This document shows positions 11,029 through 22,604 of a stretch of 64,000 bases of DNA, in pieces (the stretch's first letter is position 1; each line of letters starts with the position of its first letter). The stretch lies in the NCBI RefSeq assembly GCF_014839805.1, contig NC_051121.1, positions 4,819,116-4,883,115 on the forward strand, written 5' to 3'. The DNA is from Manduca sexta (lineage: Eukaryota > Arthropoda > Insecta > Lepidoptera > Sphingidae). A model generated the notes under the pieces. That model made no database searches and was not told the DNA's origin. It was given only the letters and a program-made list of their open reading frames with translations. The position numbers were made by a program, and so were the translations under genes.

Positions 11029-12258
11029 GGGAAACCAGAAAACGTTTAGAAAAATCTCTCCGCTATAAGAAAAAATGATTCCTAAATCTTTAGCAATTTT
11101 ATTGGTTAATTACTTTACAATATAAAAGGAACATTCCGCTGGGACATTTCTGTGAATAGAAATGAAAGTACATAATCCTGAACAATAATCGAAAGAAAAT
11201 TTACCAAGCTCGAGAGACCAGCAATATCCACGTTGAAAAACCGAATTAATAAAAAAGGTTAACTAGTATTTACGTAAAGTGGGCTGGTCGTAAAGTCCCG
11301 TACTTTCCCGTTTAATTTCGTGAACCGTGTGGGATAAAGAAAACATTTTATTGCAGCAAATAACAACCGACGGGCGTAACTTGGCAGTTTCCGTGTAGTC
11401 TAGACGCCTACGCGATGTTAGTACAACCGAATTGGGGTCACTCCCACATTGATATACTTATTCTGGTTGTACCGATATTGGGATTTTGTAGCGAAGAGAT
11501 TTTATAATATAGCTCAAATTACAATTTCACGTAACTGTATAGTTATTTCAATTAAAAAAAAAAACAAAATTATGTTTCAAACTGATAATGAAACCTAGTA
11601 CTTCAAGGTTCAATTTGCTGCCATTGAAGCTGTGAGATTAATATTGTGGTCCTTGATAAGAAGTTTTCATATTTATTTACACTTTATACATAAGTAAAGA
11701 CGGACTTAACGCCGAAGCCATTCTCTATAAGTCCTCCTTGGGTGGTGCAGAGACAAAATCGTAGTTCGAGCAACTGATTTTAAACGTAATATATAGAGTT
11801 AAAATAGTAATATGTTAATACGAAAATAAATACAATAATTAATATATTAGATAATAATACATATTACATATATAAAATAATAATAAAATATTACTGGTTC
11901 ACTATTACAAGGTCCCATGTTATATTTGATGTGCAAATTGAATTATATATATCACATAATTCGAAGTATTTTTCTGTAAAAATTTCCAATAATTTCAAAA
12001 CAGAAATAAAGGAGGAACCAATAAAATTACTGTTTTTTTTTTTATTTTTTACCATCATGAAAATTTTTAATCTCATTCTTGCAACATAAGTAAAAATGAA
12101 CATAGAACCTTGTTATAGTAAGCCGTATTTGTCGATAGCAACGAGAATTATTCGTGACGTGTTTATATTACGTGTGTTTGTTATGAAATATTGGACGTTT
12201 AACATGAATGCTTGTATTTGACCAATATAAGACTCGTATGATATATTTGTTGTAATAA
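11029..12258. other. AT-rich non-coding DNA
   Basis: No gene recognised. At 11893-11990 there is a repeat shared with 30880 and 59967 (CACTATTACAAGGT, then CAAATTGAATTATATAT). The 70-residue minus-strand frame there is made of that AT-rich repeat. The rest is unassigned. Confidence 0.4.
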
Positions 12259-12320
12259 AAATAAATTATTTTATTCCAAAGAGGTTAAGTATGACCTCTT
12301 TAGAATAAAATAATTTATTT
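12259..12320. repeat. Near-perfect 27-bp fold-back
   Basis: Arms at 12259-12285 and 12294-12320 are reverse complements with one mismatch and an 8-bp spacer. The arms are AT-rich, with an inner AAAGAGGT/ACCTCTTT. It could be a minimal MITE or a replication snap-back. Confidence 0.6.
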
Positions 12321-12644
12321 GAACATGTAAAATGTTATACATTATTAAGATTTCGCTAATATAACCTCTACTACCAGTGGGGGAAGCACTTCTTACCGGA
12401 GGAGACCAGGTAAGAAACTAGTGTTGCTTTTTTAAAAATCAGTTTTAGGTATAGGTTACAGAGCATGGTACAAGGAAAACAATGTTTTGTTATTGTTTAT
12501 GTACTAATAAAATAGATAAGAAATATTTTTTTAAATTCCCGTTAATGTTGGCTATATTTATTTTCATTGTTTAATTAATTAAAGTGGTATGTATTTTAGG
12601 TGATGCACTGAATGAAAAATTTTAGTGGCATTTTTATTGTGAAA

Positions 12645-12925
12645 CTAGTTGATCCGACAGACGTCGTCCCGTCTTAACTATGAATTTGCAGCGCATAGTT
12701 ATTTGAAACAATTGACAGTTATACAACAAATGACAAATTAATATTTTCGTTAAGTTTTGGTAAATTTTCTAAACATCCGCGCAATTTTTGAATTTTTTCT
12801 TTCATAAGAACCTTCTACTGACAATAACAAACACAACAAAAAAAAAATGTGAAATCGGTCCAGCCGTTCACGCGTGATGGCGTGACCAAGGGAAATAGGG
12901 ATTCATTTTCATATATGTATAGATT
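12645..12925 (+). repeat. Dispersed repeat with conserved 3' end
   Basis: Contains AAATCGGTCCAGCCGTTCAC and GCGTGATGGCGTGACC, then a TATATGTATAGATTA end. I associate this pattern with abundant non-autonomous repeats of lepidopteran genomes. The 5' boundary, near the GACAGACGTCGTCCC word, is uncertain. Confidence 0.45.
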
Positions 12926-13099
12926 AATGACACAATATCCACATTATTAATATTTTACAACTACCAAAGTTAAGATAACATATTTTAGTAATGTAATGTT
13001 TTGTTTCTTTTTCATATGAGTAATAAATTTCGAGTTGATAGCTTCAAGAAATGTGGCTAGCACGCTGTTTCGTTGGGAGGATCACCTTAATGATAAGCT

Positions 13100-13275
13100 T
13101 GAAAATATTCAGTCTTACTTATAATTTTGTTTTAGCGTTAATATAAAGAATTGCTTAAATAGCTGTCAAAAACATAACCAGTTCCTAATTTAAACCTTAA
13201 GAGGCAAGATGGCGGGTTTTGACTTACAGCTGATCGAGTAAATTTGTGTTTTAACTAAGCATAGCTGCGATTTTT
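13100..13275 (-). repeat. Dispersed repeat, family G
   Basis: Inverted copy of 8115-8300. It includes AAATAGCTGTCAAAAA, GGCAAGATGGCGGGTTTTG and AACTAAGCATAGCTG. Confidence 0.5.
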
Positions 13276-14754
13276 TTTGTAATAGACTGAATACGTTAAT
13301 GGATCACTTTGGTAAGTATAGATGTACATCAAACAGGCGACGAATGTTACCTTCATTGCTTATGTCCATAAGTGGTTCCATTAAAACAACAAATAGGTAA
13401 TTAAAAAAATATTTATTAAAACAAATTATTTACAATACACCCTTACAATATTAATGTTAATATTGGGGTACAATTCATTGCTAATATCGTTTAAATATAA
13501 TTAATTAGGATTATTTTTATACTATCACAACTGGACGGATCCGCCATTTGGCTCGACATATGAAGTACAGTCGACGCAAAAAATACTTAACACTAAAATT
13601 TTTAACTGATAATATTAATAGTTTATCATTGTATTGGTAATTTTAGACATGGAAATGTTAAATCATAAGAGAATATATTTGAGCAAGATAATACTTATAC
13701 ATATTCAACTAACTGTACTTCACAATACAATACCGCACAATCATATAACATATGTGTTTATTCAAAAATCATGCATAAACTTATATCTACAAGGTATAAA
13801 ATCTATAAACAGCTTGTATAAAAATATGATATTGCATCTAAGTTATGGCATACTATTCATGAAAAGTATAAAAAAAAGTTACACGCATCCATTTTTTGGT
13901 AAAATCAGACGAGTGTTGATTTAAGCCTTATTATTCGAAAAGGATAGGAAAATACGAAAGTATTTGATGCATACAGTTTTATATTGAAATATGAATACTT
14001 TATATTTCTCTTTATGAATAAGTACAAAGAAATTAAGGTCATAGGAATATACAGTACTTTTTAATGTTATTTTGCGCAGTGTTAAAGTTCGGTTGATGAA
14101 CCTTCAAACACTTCAGTGGTCAATAAACAATCGATGTTCGAATGCTTTGATAAATTATTTGAATGAACAAAACTAATTCAATTAAAAGTCGTTCACCGAT
14201 GAACAGAAATTGGCGCGTTACAAAATTTTGAATAATATTTGTGAATACTTAATTGTGTTAATGAAGTTTTATTTTAGAATTCAATTTGTTGAAAAAATAA
14301 TGTTGTTTTCGTTTTCATTTGACTGTCAAAGGAATTTTACTAACATAAATATGTATTAAAAAATCTTCAGAAACATCTAATATTTATTGTATAAAATCCA
14401 TCTCTAAAATATCCATTAACAATACATGTGATTTTTACAGATCTTGTAATACATGTTCCTATTACGGACGATTTGCTTTCTAGTATAAATGTCAAATCCA
14501 TCAACAGATTCTAACGGCTTATCTTATACTTTGATTTGATCTTCTGTCCATGTTCCTTTTGGAAACTGCGCACATTTGGTGGATTTACCTCTCCCAATTT
14601 TATCGTTGTTTTTACTTTATCTATTGCGGCGTTTCGTTCTTGTGTTGTGAGTAGTCGAGATTCTATTTTATGTACTGACTTCGTCTTTTTGCAATTACCA
14701 CCGTGCTATTGAAGGACAGTTTTATTAACCATAAGAAAGAATAAGGAATTTTTG
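13276..14754. other. AT-rich non-coding DNA
   Basis: No supported gene. The 96-residue open frame at 13634-13924 is low-complexity in composition (rich in I, L, Y, K and H). It resembles no family I know and is most likely chance. Confidence 0.4.
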
Positions 14755-14860
14755 ACTATATAACCTATATAGCTGCGAAAGCTGTACTTCGAACGCCCGT
14801 AATTGCAGACGGATATGCCCTCGTAGACGGAATAGGGCCCCGAAATTATAGTACATCTGA
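14755..14860 (-). mobile_element. Half copy of the 41278 fold-back MITE
   Basis: Contains AGCTGTACTTCGAACGC, CCGTAATTGCAGACGG and CGTAGACGGAATAGGGCCC. This corresponds to one arm of the element at 41278-41474. Confidence 0.55.
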
Positions 14861-14884
14861 GACTAACACTTCATAATTAAATGT

Positions 14885-15100
14885 TTTATTGCTTTGAATG
14901 ACGAGATGAGCTTGCCGTTCGCCTGATGATAAGTGATACGACCACCCATAAATAATAGAAACACCATCTAACACATTGAATTACAAAGTATTGTTTGGTA
15001 TTCCACTGCGCTCGCCATGCTGAGACATGAGTTGTTAAGTCTTATTGTGTCCAGTAGTTACACTGGCTACGATTTTCTTCAAACCGGAATACATTTTGTA
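14885..15100 (-). mobile_element. SINE-like repeat, family C
   Basis: Contains TTGAATGACGAGATGAGCTT, GCCTGATGATAAGTGATACG, CCACTGCGCTCGCCATGC and GTCCAGTAGTTACACTGGCT. Confidence 0.65.
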
Positions 15101-16282
15101 TTGATTCTATCCTTTTCGAAATGTAAATTACACCTAACCTAAAAATTTTATAGCGGCCTTTATACAATTTTAGCGAAAAAAAATTCTTTCTTCGTTCTAC
15201 CAACCACTATTATTATAATAAAAATGCCCACAGAATTTAGTGCATAAACATTTTTTCTTACATATAACTAAGATACCTTATCAATAAATTCATTTTATGA
15301 AGCAGCCACGATTTAAAAGCTTGTGATTTTTTTATTACAGTTCGTACATTTATTTTGTTTATTTAGATTTCAAATATATCTTCCTTAATACGTTTTTGTT
15401 AATCGGAAGATAATTGAAGATTACTTATATCGAATCCTTTATCGTTAGATAATTTTCATAAATTTTGACATAGCAACATAATTGTATATCAAAATTACAA
15501 AGTTGAAAAAAGTTTTTTGGTCGAAATTTATTGTGGATTCAATGGATTTTTGGACGTTCTTTTATTTTCTATTTTAATTAGGGATGAATTATAAAACAGT
15601 TCTACAAAAGTACTTAATACTAAGTAATTATGAGCATTTTATGGTATTTTTCATAAAGTAATAAAGTAACCCGTCAAGTAATATAGCGATCTAGCATTTC
15701 TGTAGCAGGCGTAAAAACAAAAACCTTTTAGACTATTTTGTAGCTACATTAAGCAGATTTAATCTTGATACTATATTTTACATGACATTGCTTTCGAACA
15801 ACAAAGATCAAGTTCATGCAATCAGCGCACATAATTAAAGAACTTATGTTCTTTAAGTTTTGAAATTCGCGCCATCCTTATCTACATCAATTTAATTTTT
15901 TCTATAAAAAGATAAATTGAAATCACTCGATTGAATCAGATCGTATTTTCAATAATAATAACATCTACTATAATAACATCAGGGATCTATAAGACATCAC
16001 GAACCAATGCAGTTTACGTTTATTTATCTCCGCATAAAATATTCATTTCGAATCCAATACTTGAGACCGTTTATACATCTGTATTCAGTTGCAAACAATT
16101 TTGCAAATCGAGATTTATTTTCCCGACTTACTAGATCAATACGATGTTAAGACCAGTTCTTGGACACAGAAAAAGCCGTCAAACCAGTCCATTTGCGATA
16201 ATTGTTCAATACCAAAATCTTCAGCAATTAGCATATTCATTACCTCGATCTGCCTTATCTACGCTGTTTAATAGTACTTATA
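15101..16282. other. AT-rich DNA downstream of the GRXCR gene
   Basis: Contains the presumed 3' untranslated region of the minus-strand GRXCR gene, whose stop is at 16283-16285, and unassigned AT-rich sequence beyond. A minus-strand AATAAA lies at 16114-16119, about 165 bp past the stop, and is a reasonable poly(A) signal. Overlapping short plus-strand frames at 15931-16338 have no support. Confidence 0.4.
16114..16119 (-). terminator. Candidate poly(A) signal of the GRXCR gene
   Basis: AATAAA on the minus strand about 165 bp after the stop codon. The hexamer is common by chance in AT-rich DNA, so this is only a candidate. Confidence 0.3.
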
Positions 16283-16459
16283 TTAAGAGCATGCTTCACA
16301 CCTCACAAGGCCTACTTCGTCACAATTCATACATTTAAGCGCGACGAATTCTGCCGTGAAATGGTTTCGATGGAGGCTCTTCTTGGATCCGTTGCAGATG
16401 CGGCACGGAAGAAGACGGAATCCACCGCAAACTTGGCAGGTTGTGCATGCATCTGGACT
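16283..16459 (-). CDS. GRXCR1-like protein, last exon (cysteine-rich domain)
   Basis: This exon encodes the final 58 residues and the stop (TAA) of a glutaredoxin-domain cysteine-rich protein. It begins after a strong acceptor (TTTTCTCTATTCCAG, ending at 16460) in phase 0, matching the donor of the preceding exon. It has four CxxC pairs (residues 8-11, 19-22, 43-46 and 54-57 of the exon) in a DnaJ-type zinc-binding arrangement. Conserved words include CGGFRLLPC, NGSKKS, RNHFTAEF and LKCMNCDE. This is the most diagnostic part of the GRXCR1/CG31559 family. In vertebrates GRXCR1 acts in hair-cell stereocilia; the insect role is not established. Overlapping frames on both strands are shadows. It lies about 11 kb from the previous exon, and that intron contains an entire LTR retrotransposon. 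Confidence 0.88.
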   Translation of the reverse strand, partial: SPDACTTCQVCGGFRLLPCRICNGSKKSLHRNHFTAEFVALKCMNCDEVGLVRCEACS

Positions 16460-16734
16460 CTGGAATAGAGAAAAGGATAGTATTAGCAAAAATAAAAATA
16501 AGAATACGTTTTTTTATATTTTTATATGTGTATTTTTTTAAAAATGTGTATGTATAAATGTAAAAAAAGAACCTTTCAAATAAAGATAATAGACACAGAA
16601 TACCGAATAATTCCTTTTTTTTTGCAATAGTCCCTGCAGCTTGCAAGCGCCGTCTTTGGCAGTATTTCCTCCATAAGTACAGATAGAAAGAGTACTTGTA
16701 AGGTGTATAGACCCCAACAAGAGTAATGTATCTT

Positions 16735-17090
16735 AAAGGGCTTTTACGTGTTGGATTCATGTCCCTGAAGCCTTCCGAAAGGACTGGCCTTTATGTCGTG
16801 ATTTCCCGCAGAATACTGACTAGGACTATTGTTGTAAATAAGCCTGATATTGTGATAGTAGATGGATTATCTCAAAGTGCAATATTTGTTGACGTCACCG
16901 TTCCGCATGAAGATTACCTTGTTAACGCCGAAATAATGATAGATAAATATTGAAACTTGGCACACGAGGATACTGAAATGTGGGATGCGGACTCTACAAT
17001 TATTGTCCTCATTTCCGTTTCTGCGCATGGGTTGCCAAAGAGTCTCGACCAACATCTCCAGAAGCACTCAATTGAACCGCAAGCAAAAGC
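16735..17090 (+). pseudogene. Non-LTR retrotransposon ORF, C-terminal scrap
   Basis: The frame opening near 16726 contains NKPDIVIVDG and FVDVTVPHEDYLVNAE. It stops, then continues in the same frame or a neighbouring one with NLAHEDTEMWDADSTIIV and SLDQHLQKHS. I recognise this order (KPDI, then VDVTVP, then MWDVDSTII, then SLDQHL) from the C-terminal region of insect retrotransposon polyproteins. The PD and D-x-T-x-P spacing is compatible with a nuclease-like fold, but that is inference. The fragment is truncated at both ends and carries a stop after DKY. Confidence 0.6.
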
Positions 17091-20000
17091 TAGTAAATTA
17101 TAATTGTAAAAGAAAAACATATATTTCCAGATAGATCTAAAAAAATAACTTTCCGTTTTAAAAAAACATCGTTCTTATAAACTCATAATTAAAATATAGT
17201 ATCTCTATCACAACATTGGTCGTATAGATTTTTCCGCGACAATATTTCCATCGACTCCAAACATTCCATTATCGTAGTCGTGAAAACATCGGAATTTTCT
17301 ATACCCGATAAAATGTATTAATTTCGCCGAGACTAACTTTTATGGCGTATCAAGTATCAATAAACGGAAAATTTATGAGGAATCATTTCATAGGTTATAA
17401 CGTCCAGACAAGTTTCGATGAATTCATGTTATTTTCATACAATGTTAGGCTGAACATAACATATTTTGAAACGACGATGCTCTTCAAATGCAGCTATAAC
17501 GGTCAGTAAACGTTGTTCGATGTTGGATCATATTTTTTTATATACAAATGAGTATGTTGGAAACTCAGTGCGTCTCAAAAATATGTAGGCATGTAATAGA
17601 CCTTTAGCCTGCATCCAAGTGCTAGGCAGATCTGTTCCTTCTGCGATTGCAATAATTACTATTTTCAGTTATGGCCAAGGTATAATTTCGATTTTTTTAA
17701 AGTGAGTATCATCTGGAAATCTTTGGGGGAGACTCATGTTCAGGAGTGGCCATCCTGTGGCTGTTGATGATGATATTGATATATATAAACAAATGTTTGA
17801 ATGTATGTTTCAGATGGACACTAAAACGTCTGAAGCGATTTTATTGACATTTTTAGGAAACCTTCAGAATAGCTCAGTGATCCTGTGAAGTCATCTGGCT
17901 ATAGATTATGTTCCCCGTATAAGCTGGGGCGCGTCGCTAAGATATTATGAACTGCTTGTTTCATTATAAATGATATTACTATGTGTTAGGGCAGGAAGGG
18001 GGATATCTTCAATGAGTTTTCTTTATTGATTGTTTCAAGTGTTGTTTATTTCGTGGATTATGGTTTTACAAATTTGATGTGCAACCGCCTTGCGACACTT
18101 AGAACACAAGAAGAGAGAAAAAAATGGTGCGCAATCATAGACGACACAAAAATATTAACATAGAATTACAATTGATCTATGGACGTAAAGTTGTGACCAC
18201 AACGCCAATAGATGTCACTGTAGTCCGCAACACTATGATAAAAAATCGATAAGGAGTGAATATTTACATGTTGAAGTAAACTTTGAAACGCTGAAACCAT
18301 TTGGATGAATTTGGCACACAGAAAGCCATGTCCCAAATTGATATTCTGATCCTTGAATAGTATATTATAGTCGGTTTTTTTTCTGGTAGAAGTGTCACCT
18401 GGCGATGGATGCAAAACATAGTTATATACATATATGTATATCGACAAATATAATATAGTTCAGTCAGACGTTAAGATAAATCTGGGATTTATAAAATCAT
18501 TTTTCATCACAGTTACAGTTTGATATATTTTTGAAGTTTCAAATCCTTCTATAACTTTGAATTTAAACTCGCGGAAGAAATAATTTATCAAAGCCAGCTC
18601 AACGATATCTAAGGTTTTTTGGAATATTTGAAAGATAGAAGCCGGAGAATTAGTTCAAAAGGTTGAATGTCGTATGCTTTTTAAGGGATTAATGTTCAAT
18701 TTTATTTGTTTTATAAGAGAAGCCATGTGAGCCAATTTGCATAATTAATATCTGTCTTTTTAACTTTGTTTTGAATTTCCCTTCGTGCCTGTTGGATTGA
18801 TGACAAAAATCATGGCGGTAAGGGTGGGTGCGATACTAATAACAACAGATGCAATCTAGGAGAGGCAGATGTCCTGCAATGAATATGGTTTGATAGATTA
18901 CTTTAATGTGTTTTTATTGCCTGCTTTCAATAAGGTTGGTGAAAATAGATATTGCCACGACAAACCAAAATATGTGGATATTTGTTTTAATTATGCGTGT
19001 TGAATAATACAGAAGCATTTATTATTTAACATTATAGTGTTAGTTCTTATAAGTAGACATAACTCTACTTCAAAGATTGCTAAGGCATTTTTAACCATAT
19101 GCCTAATTGAATTACGCAGTTATTTATTTAGCTAACTTTTACCAAATAAAAGAAAAAGCAAATACTGGAATAAAGTGTTAAGTATATTATGAACGTAACG
19201 CAACATGTTAACACTTAGTGAGTGTTGCTAAATACTTAATATGCCAGGGCCGGAGTCAGAAGTAAGAGTTTAATTTCGGGCTTTTGTCGATATTTTATCA
19301 GCAGTAACTGTTCTATTTGAATAGTAGCCCACTGTTGCGCTAGGATATCCTCTGCTACAGTATGGTACTTGTCTATAAACATTCTTCCACTGCGTTGGAC
19401 TAATGCGGGTTGATAGACACCTCGACTTTTTAATAAAATATATCCCACTGAGTAAATGATGAACAAGCTGGAATAATAGGTTTATTTTCTATGTTTGGTT
19501 TGGCACCTCATTGTATAAGTAACAGAAAATAATGCAAATGAGAAATTTTTGAAATCAGCATCGAAATTGGGCAATAAATTAAGCCGTGTTTAATATTTAA
19601 AATATTGTTGTGAGCAAAAGTGTTATCTCTTTCTCGCGCATGCAACGTTCAGCCGGCGAGACTTGGTGACGTCACAGAACATTATTACTGTTATTTGACA
19701 GCTACCCCTTCCAGTTAATTACAAAGCTCTATAACTTATTTAATATTGGGTGCATATTGAAAATATTTTTTCCATTCGATTTTGGATGACGTACATTTTT
19801 GATAAATATATTAAAAAAATAAGCTGTCAACAACAACCCTTTTAATGTCAACACTTTCTGGTAACACAACATCTGGTGCAGAAGGTTCAATGCCGCACCC
19901 TAATAAAAAAAAAGTAATGTCTACAAAATAATACTGATTGTACTGTCGACCTTAAAGGAAAGGTAAAGAAGGGGTTGTTAGGGTTTTTATCCAATTTCTA

Positions 20001-21010
20001 ATTCTCTCATTGCGGCTCTGACTTCTACATTCAGTTACATAAATGTACTTGAAATAATAAGCAACAAGGAGTCGATTTCACTGCATTACTATTGACGTTG
20101 TTCAAACTCGCTTATAGTAATGGCGTTGTATAAATATGAACTACCTGTATTTATGACTTCGGTAGGAAAATAGTTTTACCGGAATAAAAGTCGTCAATAC
20201 AAAACAAAATATGACTTATGTCACTAACATAAAGTTTAATTTTAATAAAGCTTAGAAAATTCCAATATATATTTTTTCTGTTACTAAAAAATATATATAA
20301 TTAAACCAGTAGATTCACAAATGACTCTATTTTTTTTACTGGATCGACAAAATGACCTCACTGTATCTGATGCTAAGTGGATTGAGTCCTGATAGAGATT
20401 CGACTGACTAGAGACATTTATTCCTCGCTAGTCGACACAATTATGGCGGCCTGTTTGAAGTTTCCTACTTCTTTGTTACGTTTGTCAAAGCCAAGTAACA
20501 TTACAGTTTCGATAGTGCTCTAGCTTCTAGAATATAAAGACTTATATACTATTTCTTTGAATTTGTCAAAGGCTAACTGGTTGTAGCCAAAGTTTTAAGT
20601 TAATGCATCGACTATTGATCCGGATATTTACAGCGAAAATTCTCGAAAGCTTTTAATATAAATGAAAAGTCGAGTCGTGGTAACTATGCAGTGCAGAGAG
20701 ATGCCGATTTTTTTTCTAATATAGTTAACTGGGATATTGCCTCCTTAGTTTTTTTTCAAATGATTTCAATTGGCATTTATTTTTCGACAATTTAGAGCGT
20801 GTTCGATATATTAGAGCGTGTTTCCGCAAGTTCCGCTATTTAATTCGTAGCTGTCTCTGTAGTTTTTTCCTATGTGAGTAAGTATACAAATGTTACATTA
20901 TATTTCCCGTCAGTTATTAAATAAATGTTTTTTTTTGGGGGGAGGGTTTGACGGATTAACGGATAGATTTGTGTGTGTAAGAATTTGAGTTATAATATTC
21001 ACGTTCTTAC
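17091..21010. other. AT-rich intronic DNA with sparse repeat scraps
   Basis: No coding region supported. At 19300-19445 there is a decayed minus-strand copy of the family-B SINE (TAGCCCACTGTTGCGCTAGG, then AATGCGGGTTGATAGAC). At 20390-20455 there is a fragment of repeat family D (TAGTCGACACAATTATGGCG). A CpG-bearing stretch at 19633-19680 holds the palindrome GTGACGTCAC. The rest is unassigned. Confidence 0.4.
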
Positions 21011-21025
21011 ATACGGCGACTGCCT

Positions 21026-21822
21026 TTTTACGTAGGTAAATCGTCAGTTGACTATCTCCCGCCTTGGGATGGGCGGGAGGGCGTGTCAGACTTTTACTGA
21101 CTAAGAACCTACGGTGTTCCCATCCTTTGCCTATGTGCCTAGGTCCAAGATCCGGTGGCATTGAGACCTAGGCAGGCACCGGCCCTAAAGGGCCCCGCAA
21201 ATTATACTGACACTGCTCTTCGAGGCGCGCGTGGAACACTACGCGCCGTACACACGGAAGCCGTTAGGGGTGTTTCGGGCGACGAGCTACCCAATGCTCG
21301 TCACCCGACGGTCCGCGCCTACGGAGGCCGACGATCCTCAGCAGACGTTCGACGCCCGCGTCTTGTGCGTCTGCCGTGGCGGATGGGACGTTGGGCGCTT
21401 TGGCGCCGTATCCGTTCCGCCACCTCCTTTGCGAGCATCACGTCCTCGCAGAAGGAGGTGACTGCGTCCACTCTCTCTCGCCCCGGAGCATGGCTTCTAC
21501 CAGGCCCCGACGCGAGAGGTCTCCGCCACCTATGGCCGTTGTGAGAACACGGCGGTGCTCAGCCCAAGCTGGGCACACCTCCACCGTATGCTCCACCGTG
21601 TCCTCCGGCCGATCCGCACAGTAAAACTCTCGGGCGTATCCTCCACCCGGATCCGATACAGGTACCTGCCGAAGCAGCCGTGACCGGTCAGTACCTGCGT
21701 CGTCCGGAATGAGAGGACGCCGTGACGTCTCGTCAGCCACACCTCGAAGAGGGGACTTACCGCCGCTATCGTGGCGTGCCCAGCCAAGGGTTGCGACAGT
21801 CGTTGTCGCCATTCCGCCATGA
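21026..21822 (-). mobile_element. 5'-truncated GC-rich LINE with 15-bp target duplication
   Basis: Flanked by ATACGGCGACTGCCT at 21011-21025 and 21823-21837. The element lies on the minus strand with its short A tail (TTTTT on plus) next to 21025. It is strikingly GC-rich. The minus-strand frames give the C-terminal end of an ORF2: RRHGVLSFRTTQVLTGHGCF, then YCADRPEDTVEHTVEVCPAW, then AEHRRVLTTAIGGGDLS, the family's terminal zinc-finger region. The frames do not join without frameshifts, so it is dead. The 3' untranslated region has a GGCGGGAG-containing inverted repeat near 21060-21080. The second copy is at 43302-43781. Confidence 0.8.
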
Positions 21823-21859
21823 ATACGGCGACTGCCTCGGTGGCGTAGTTGTATTGCAT
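21438..21859 (-). pseudogene. LINE ORF2 C-terminus, frameshifted
   Basis: Two overlapping minus-strand frames (one ending at 21530, one at 21438) together cover the region from a LTGHGCFGRYLYRI segment to the C-D-EDTVEHTVEVC finger and the PAWAEHRR stretch. At least one frame change separates them. The first part of the longer frame extends into the neighbouring SINE and is not LINE sequence. The finger with its H and C residues is known from R1/Jockey-type ORF2 ends; the exact clade is inference. Confidence 0.65.
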
Positions 21860-22098
21860 GTCCGGTACAATAGCGCTCTGAGGTCCTGGGTTCGAATCCC
21901 GGGTCGGGCAAAGTGATATTTGGGTTTTTCTGCTCAGTATCAGCCCGGAGTCTGGAATTTGTGCCCGATATGGCGATAGGCTCGCCCCCTATCACATCAT
22001 GGGACGGAACATACTTGGCGAAAAGTGGGTGCCCTAGTTGCGCTTCTGCATACTCCTTCGGGGATAAATGCGTGATGTTACGTATGTATGTATGTATG
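21826..22098 (+). mobile_element. tRNA-derived SINE, family A, intact head
   Basis: The best-preserved copy. It has the A-box-like CTCGGTGGCGTAGTTGTA, the B box GGTTCGAATCCCGGGTCGGG at 21890-21909, and the body GCCCGATATGGCGATAGGCT and ATCACATCATGGGACGGAAC. It ends with TAAATGCGTGATGTTA and a (TATG) run at about 22081-22097. The LINE at 21026 is inserted at its 5' edge. Confidence 0.85.
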
Positions 22099-22182
22099 AA
22101 TTATAATATTTACTGTAGTCTCTTTATCTTCAAGAGAGTCTGGAATGCAATCGAAACAGTTCAATAAACTTTATAATTTAAT

Positions 22183-22186
22183 ATAG
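22183..22186. repeat. Target-site duplication ATAG, left
   Basis: Matches ATAG at 26774-26777 on the other side of the LTR element. Confidence 0.7.
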
Positions 22187-22506
22187 AGTTAGCAAATTCT
22201 TCTAGAAGACCGGGAGGCTTAGTTTAGCTGCAACTATAACGTAGGATTATATCCTCTTTGGTTTAAAATGGCCAGCTCGCGCTGACCATTGCGTCGTCGA
22301 TATATTTGTTTGAGCTGTCATTAATTAATTGTTGGATCGGACGGACGTTCACAATCTTTTCGCTAGCTATTTTTGTGTTCTTGATTATTTGTTAATTTGA
22401 TACAAATTATTCTCTTTTGTAAATTAGTACAGTTTTTGTTATAAGTAATAATGACTATTTTAGTTTATGTTAATTTTTATAATAAATAAATGTAAAAACC
22501 CTAAAT
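22187..22506 (+). repeat. 5' LTR of gypsy-type element (320 bp)
   Basis: Begins AGTTAGC and ends CCCTAAAT. By eye it is identical over its full length to 26454-26773. AGTTA starts are usual for insect gypsy/17.6-type LTRs. An AATAAATAAATG near 22483-22492 could serve as a poly(A) signal. Confidence 0.9.
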
Positions 22507-22520
22507 TCAGAAGTGGGATT
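22507..22520 (+). promoter_or_regulatory. Possible primer-binding site, tRNA-Leu-like
   Basis: TCAGAAGTGGGATT follows the 5' LTR immediately. It matches, from memory, the complement of the 3' arm of animal tRNA-Leu, but the leading TGGTG that would pair with the tRNA CCA end is missing. The assignment is tentative. Confidence 0.4.
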
Positions 22521-22604
22521 GTGCCACATTCTGACGCCATTTTCTAAGACGTGTATAAAATTTAAATTCTTTGTTTTTAATCCCTACTTTCTTGTTTGTT
22601 CGCC

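Noticed and set aside
13634..13924. 96-residue open frame, longest in its neighbourhood
   Set aside because: Composition follows the AT-rich DNA, with no motif or family resemblance and no splice context.
16335..16760. 141-residue minus-strand frame
   Set aside because: It overlaps the GRXCR last exon in another frame and runs through AT-rich intron; it is a shadow.
21155..21624. Plus-strand frames of 76-129 residues rich in R, P and A
   Set aside because: They are antisense shadows of a GC-rich minus-strand LINE. The same frames recur, broken, in the second LINE copy.
21840..21915. Free-standing tRNA gene
   Set aside because: It has A- and B-box-like sequences but no full cloverleaf that I can draw, and the same head and body recur many times, so it is a SINE.
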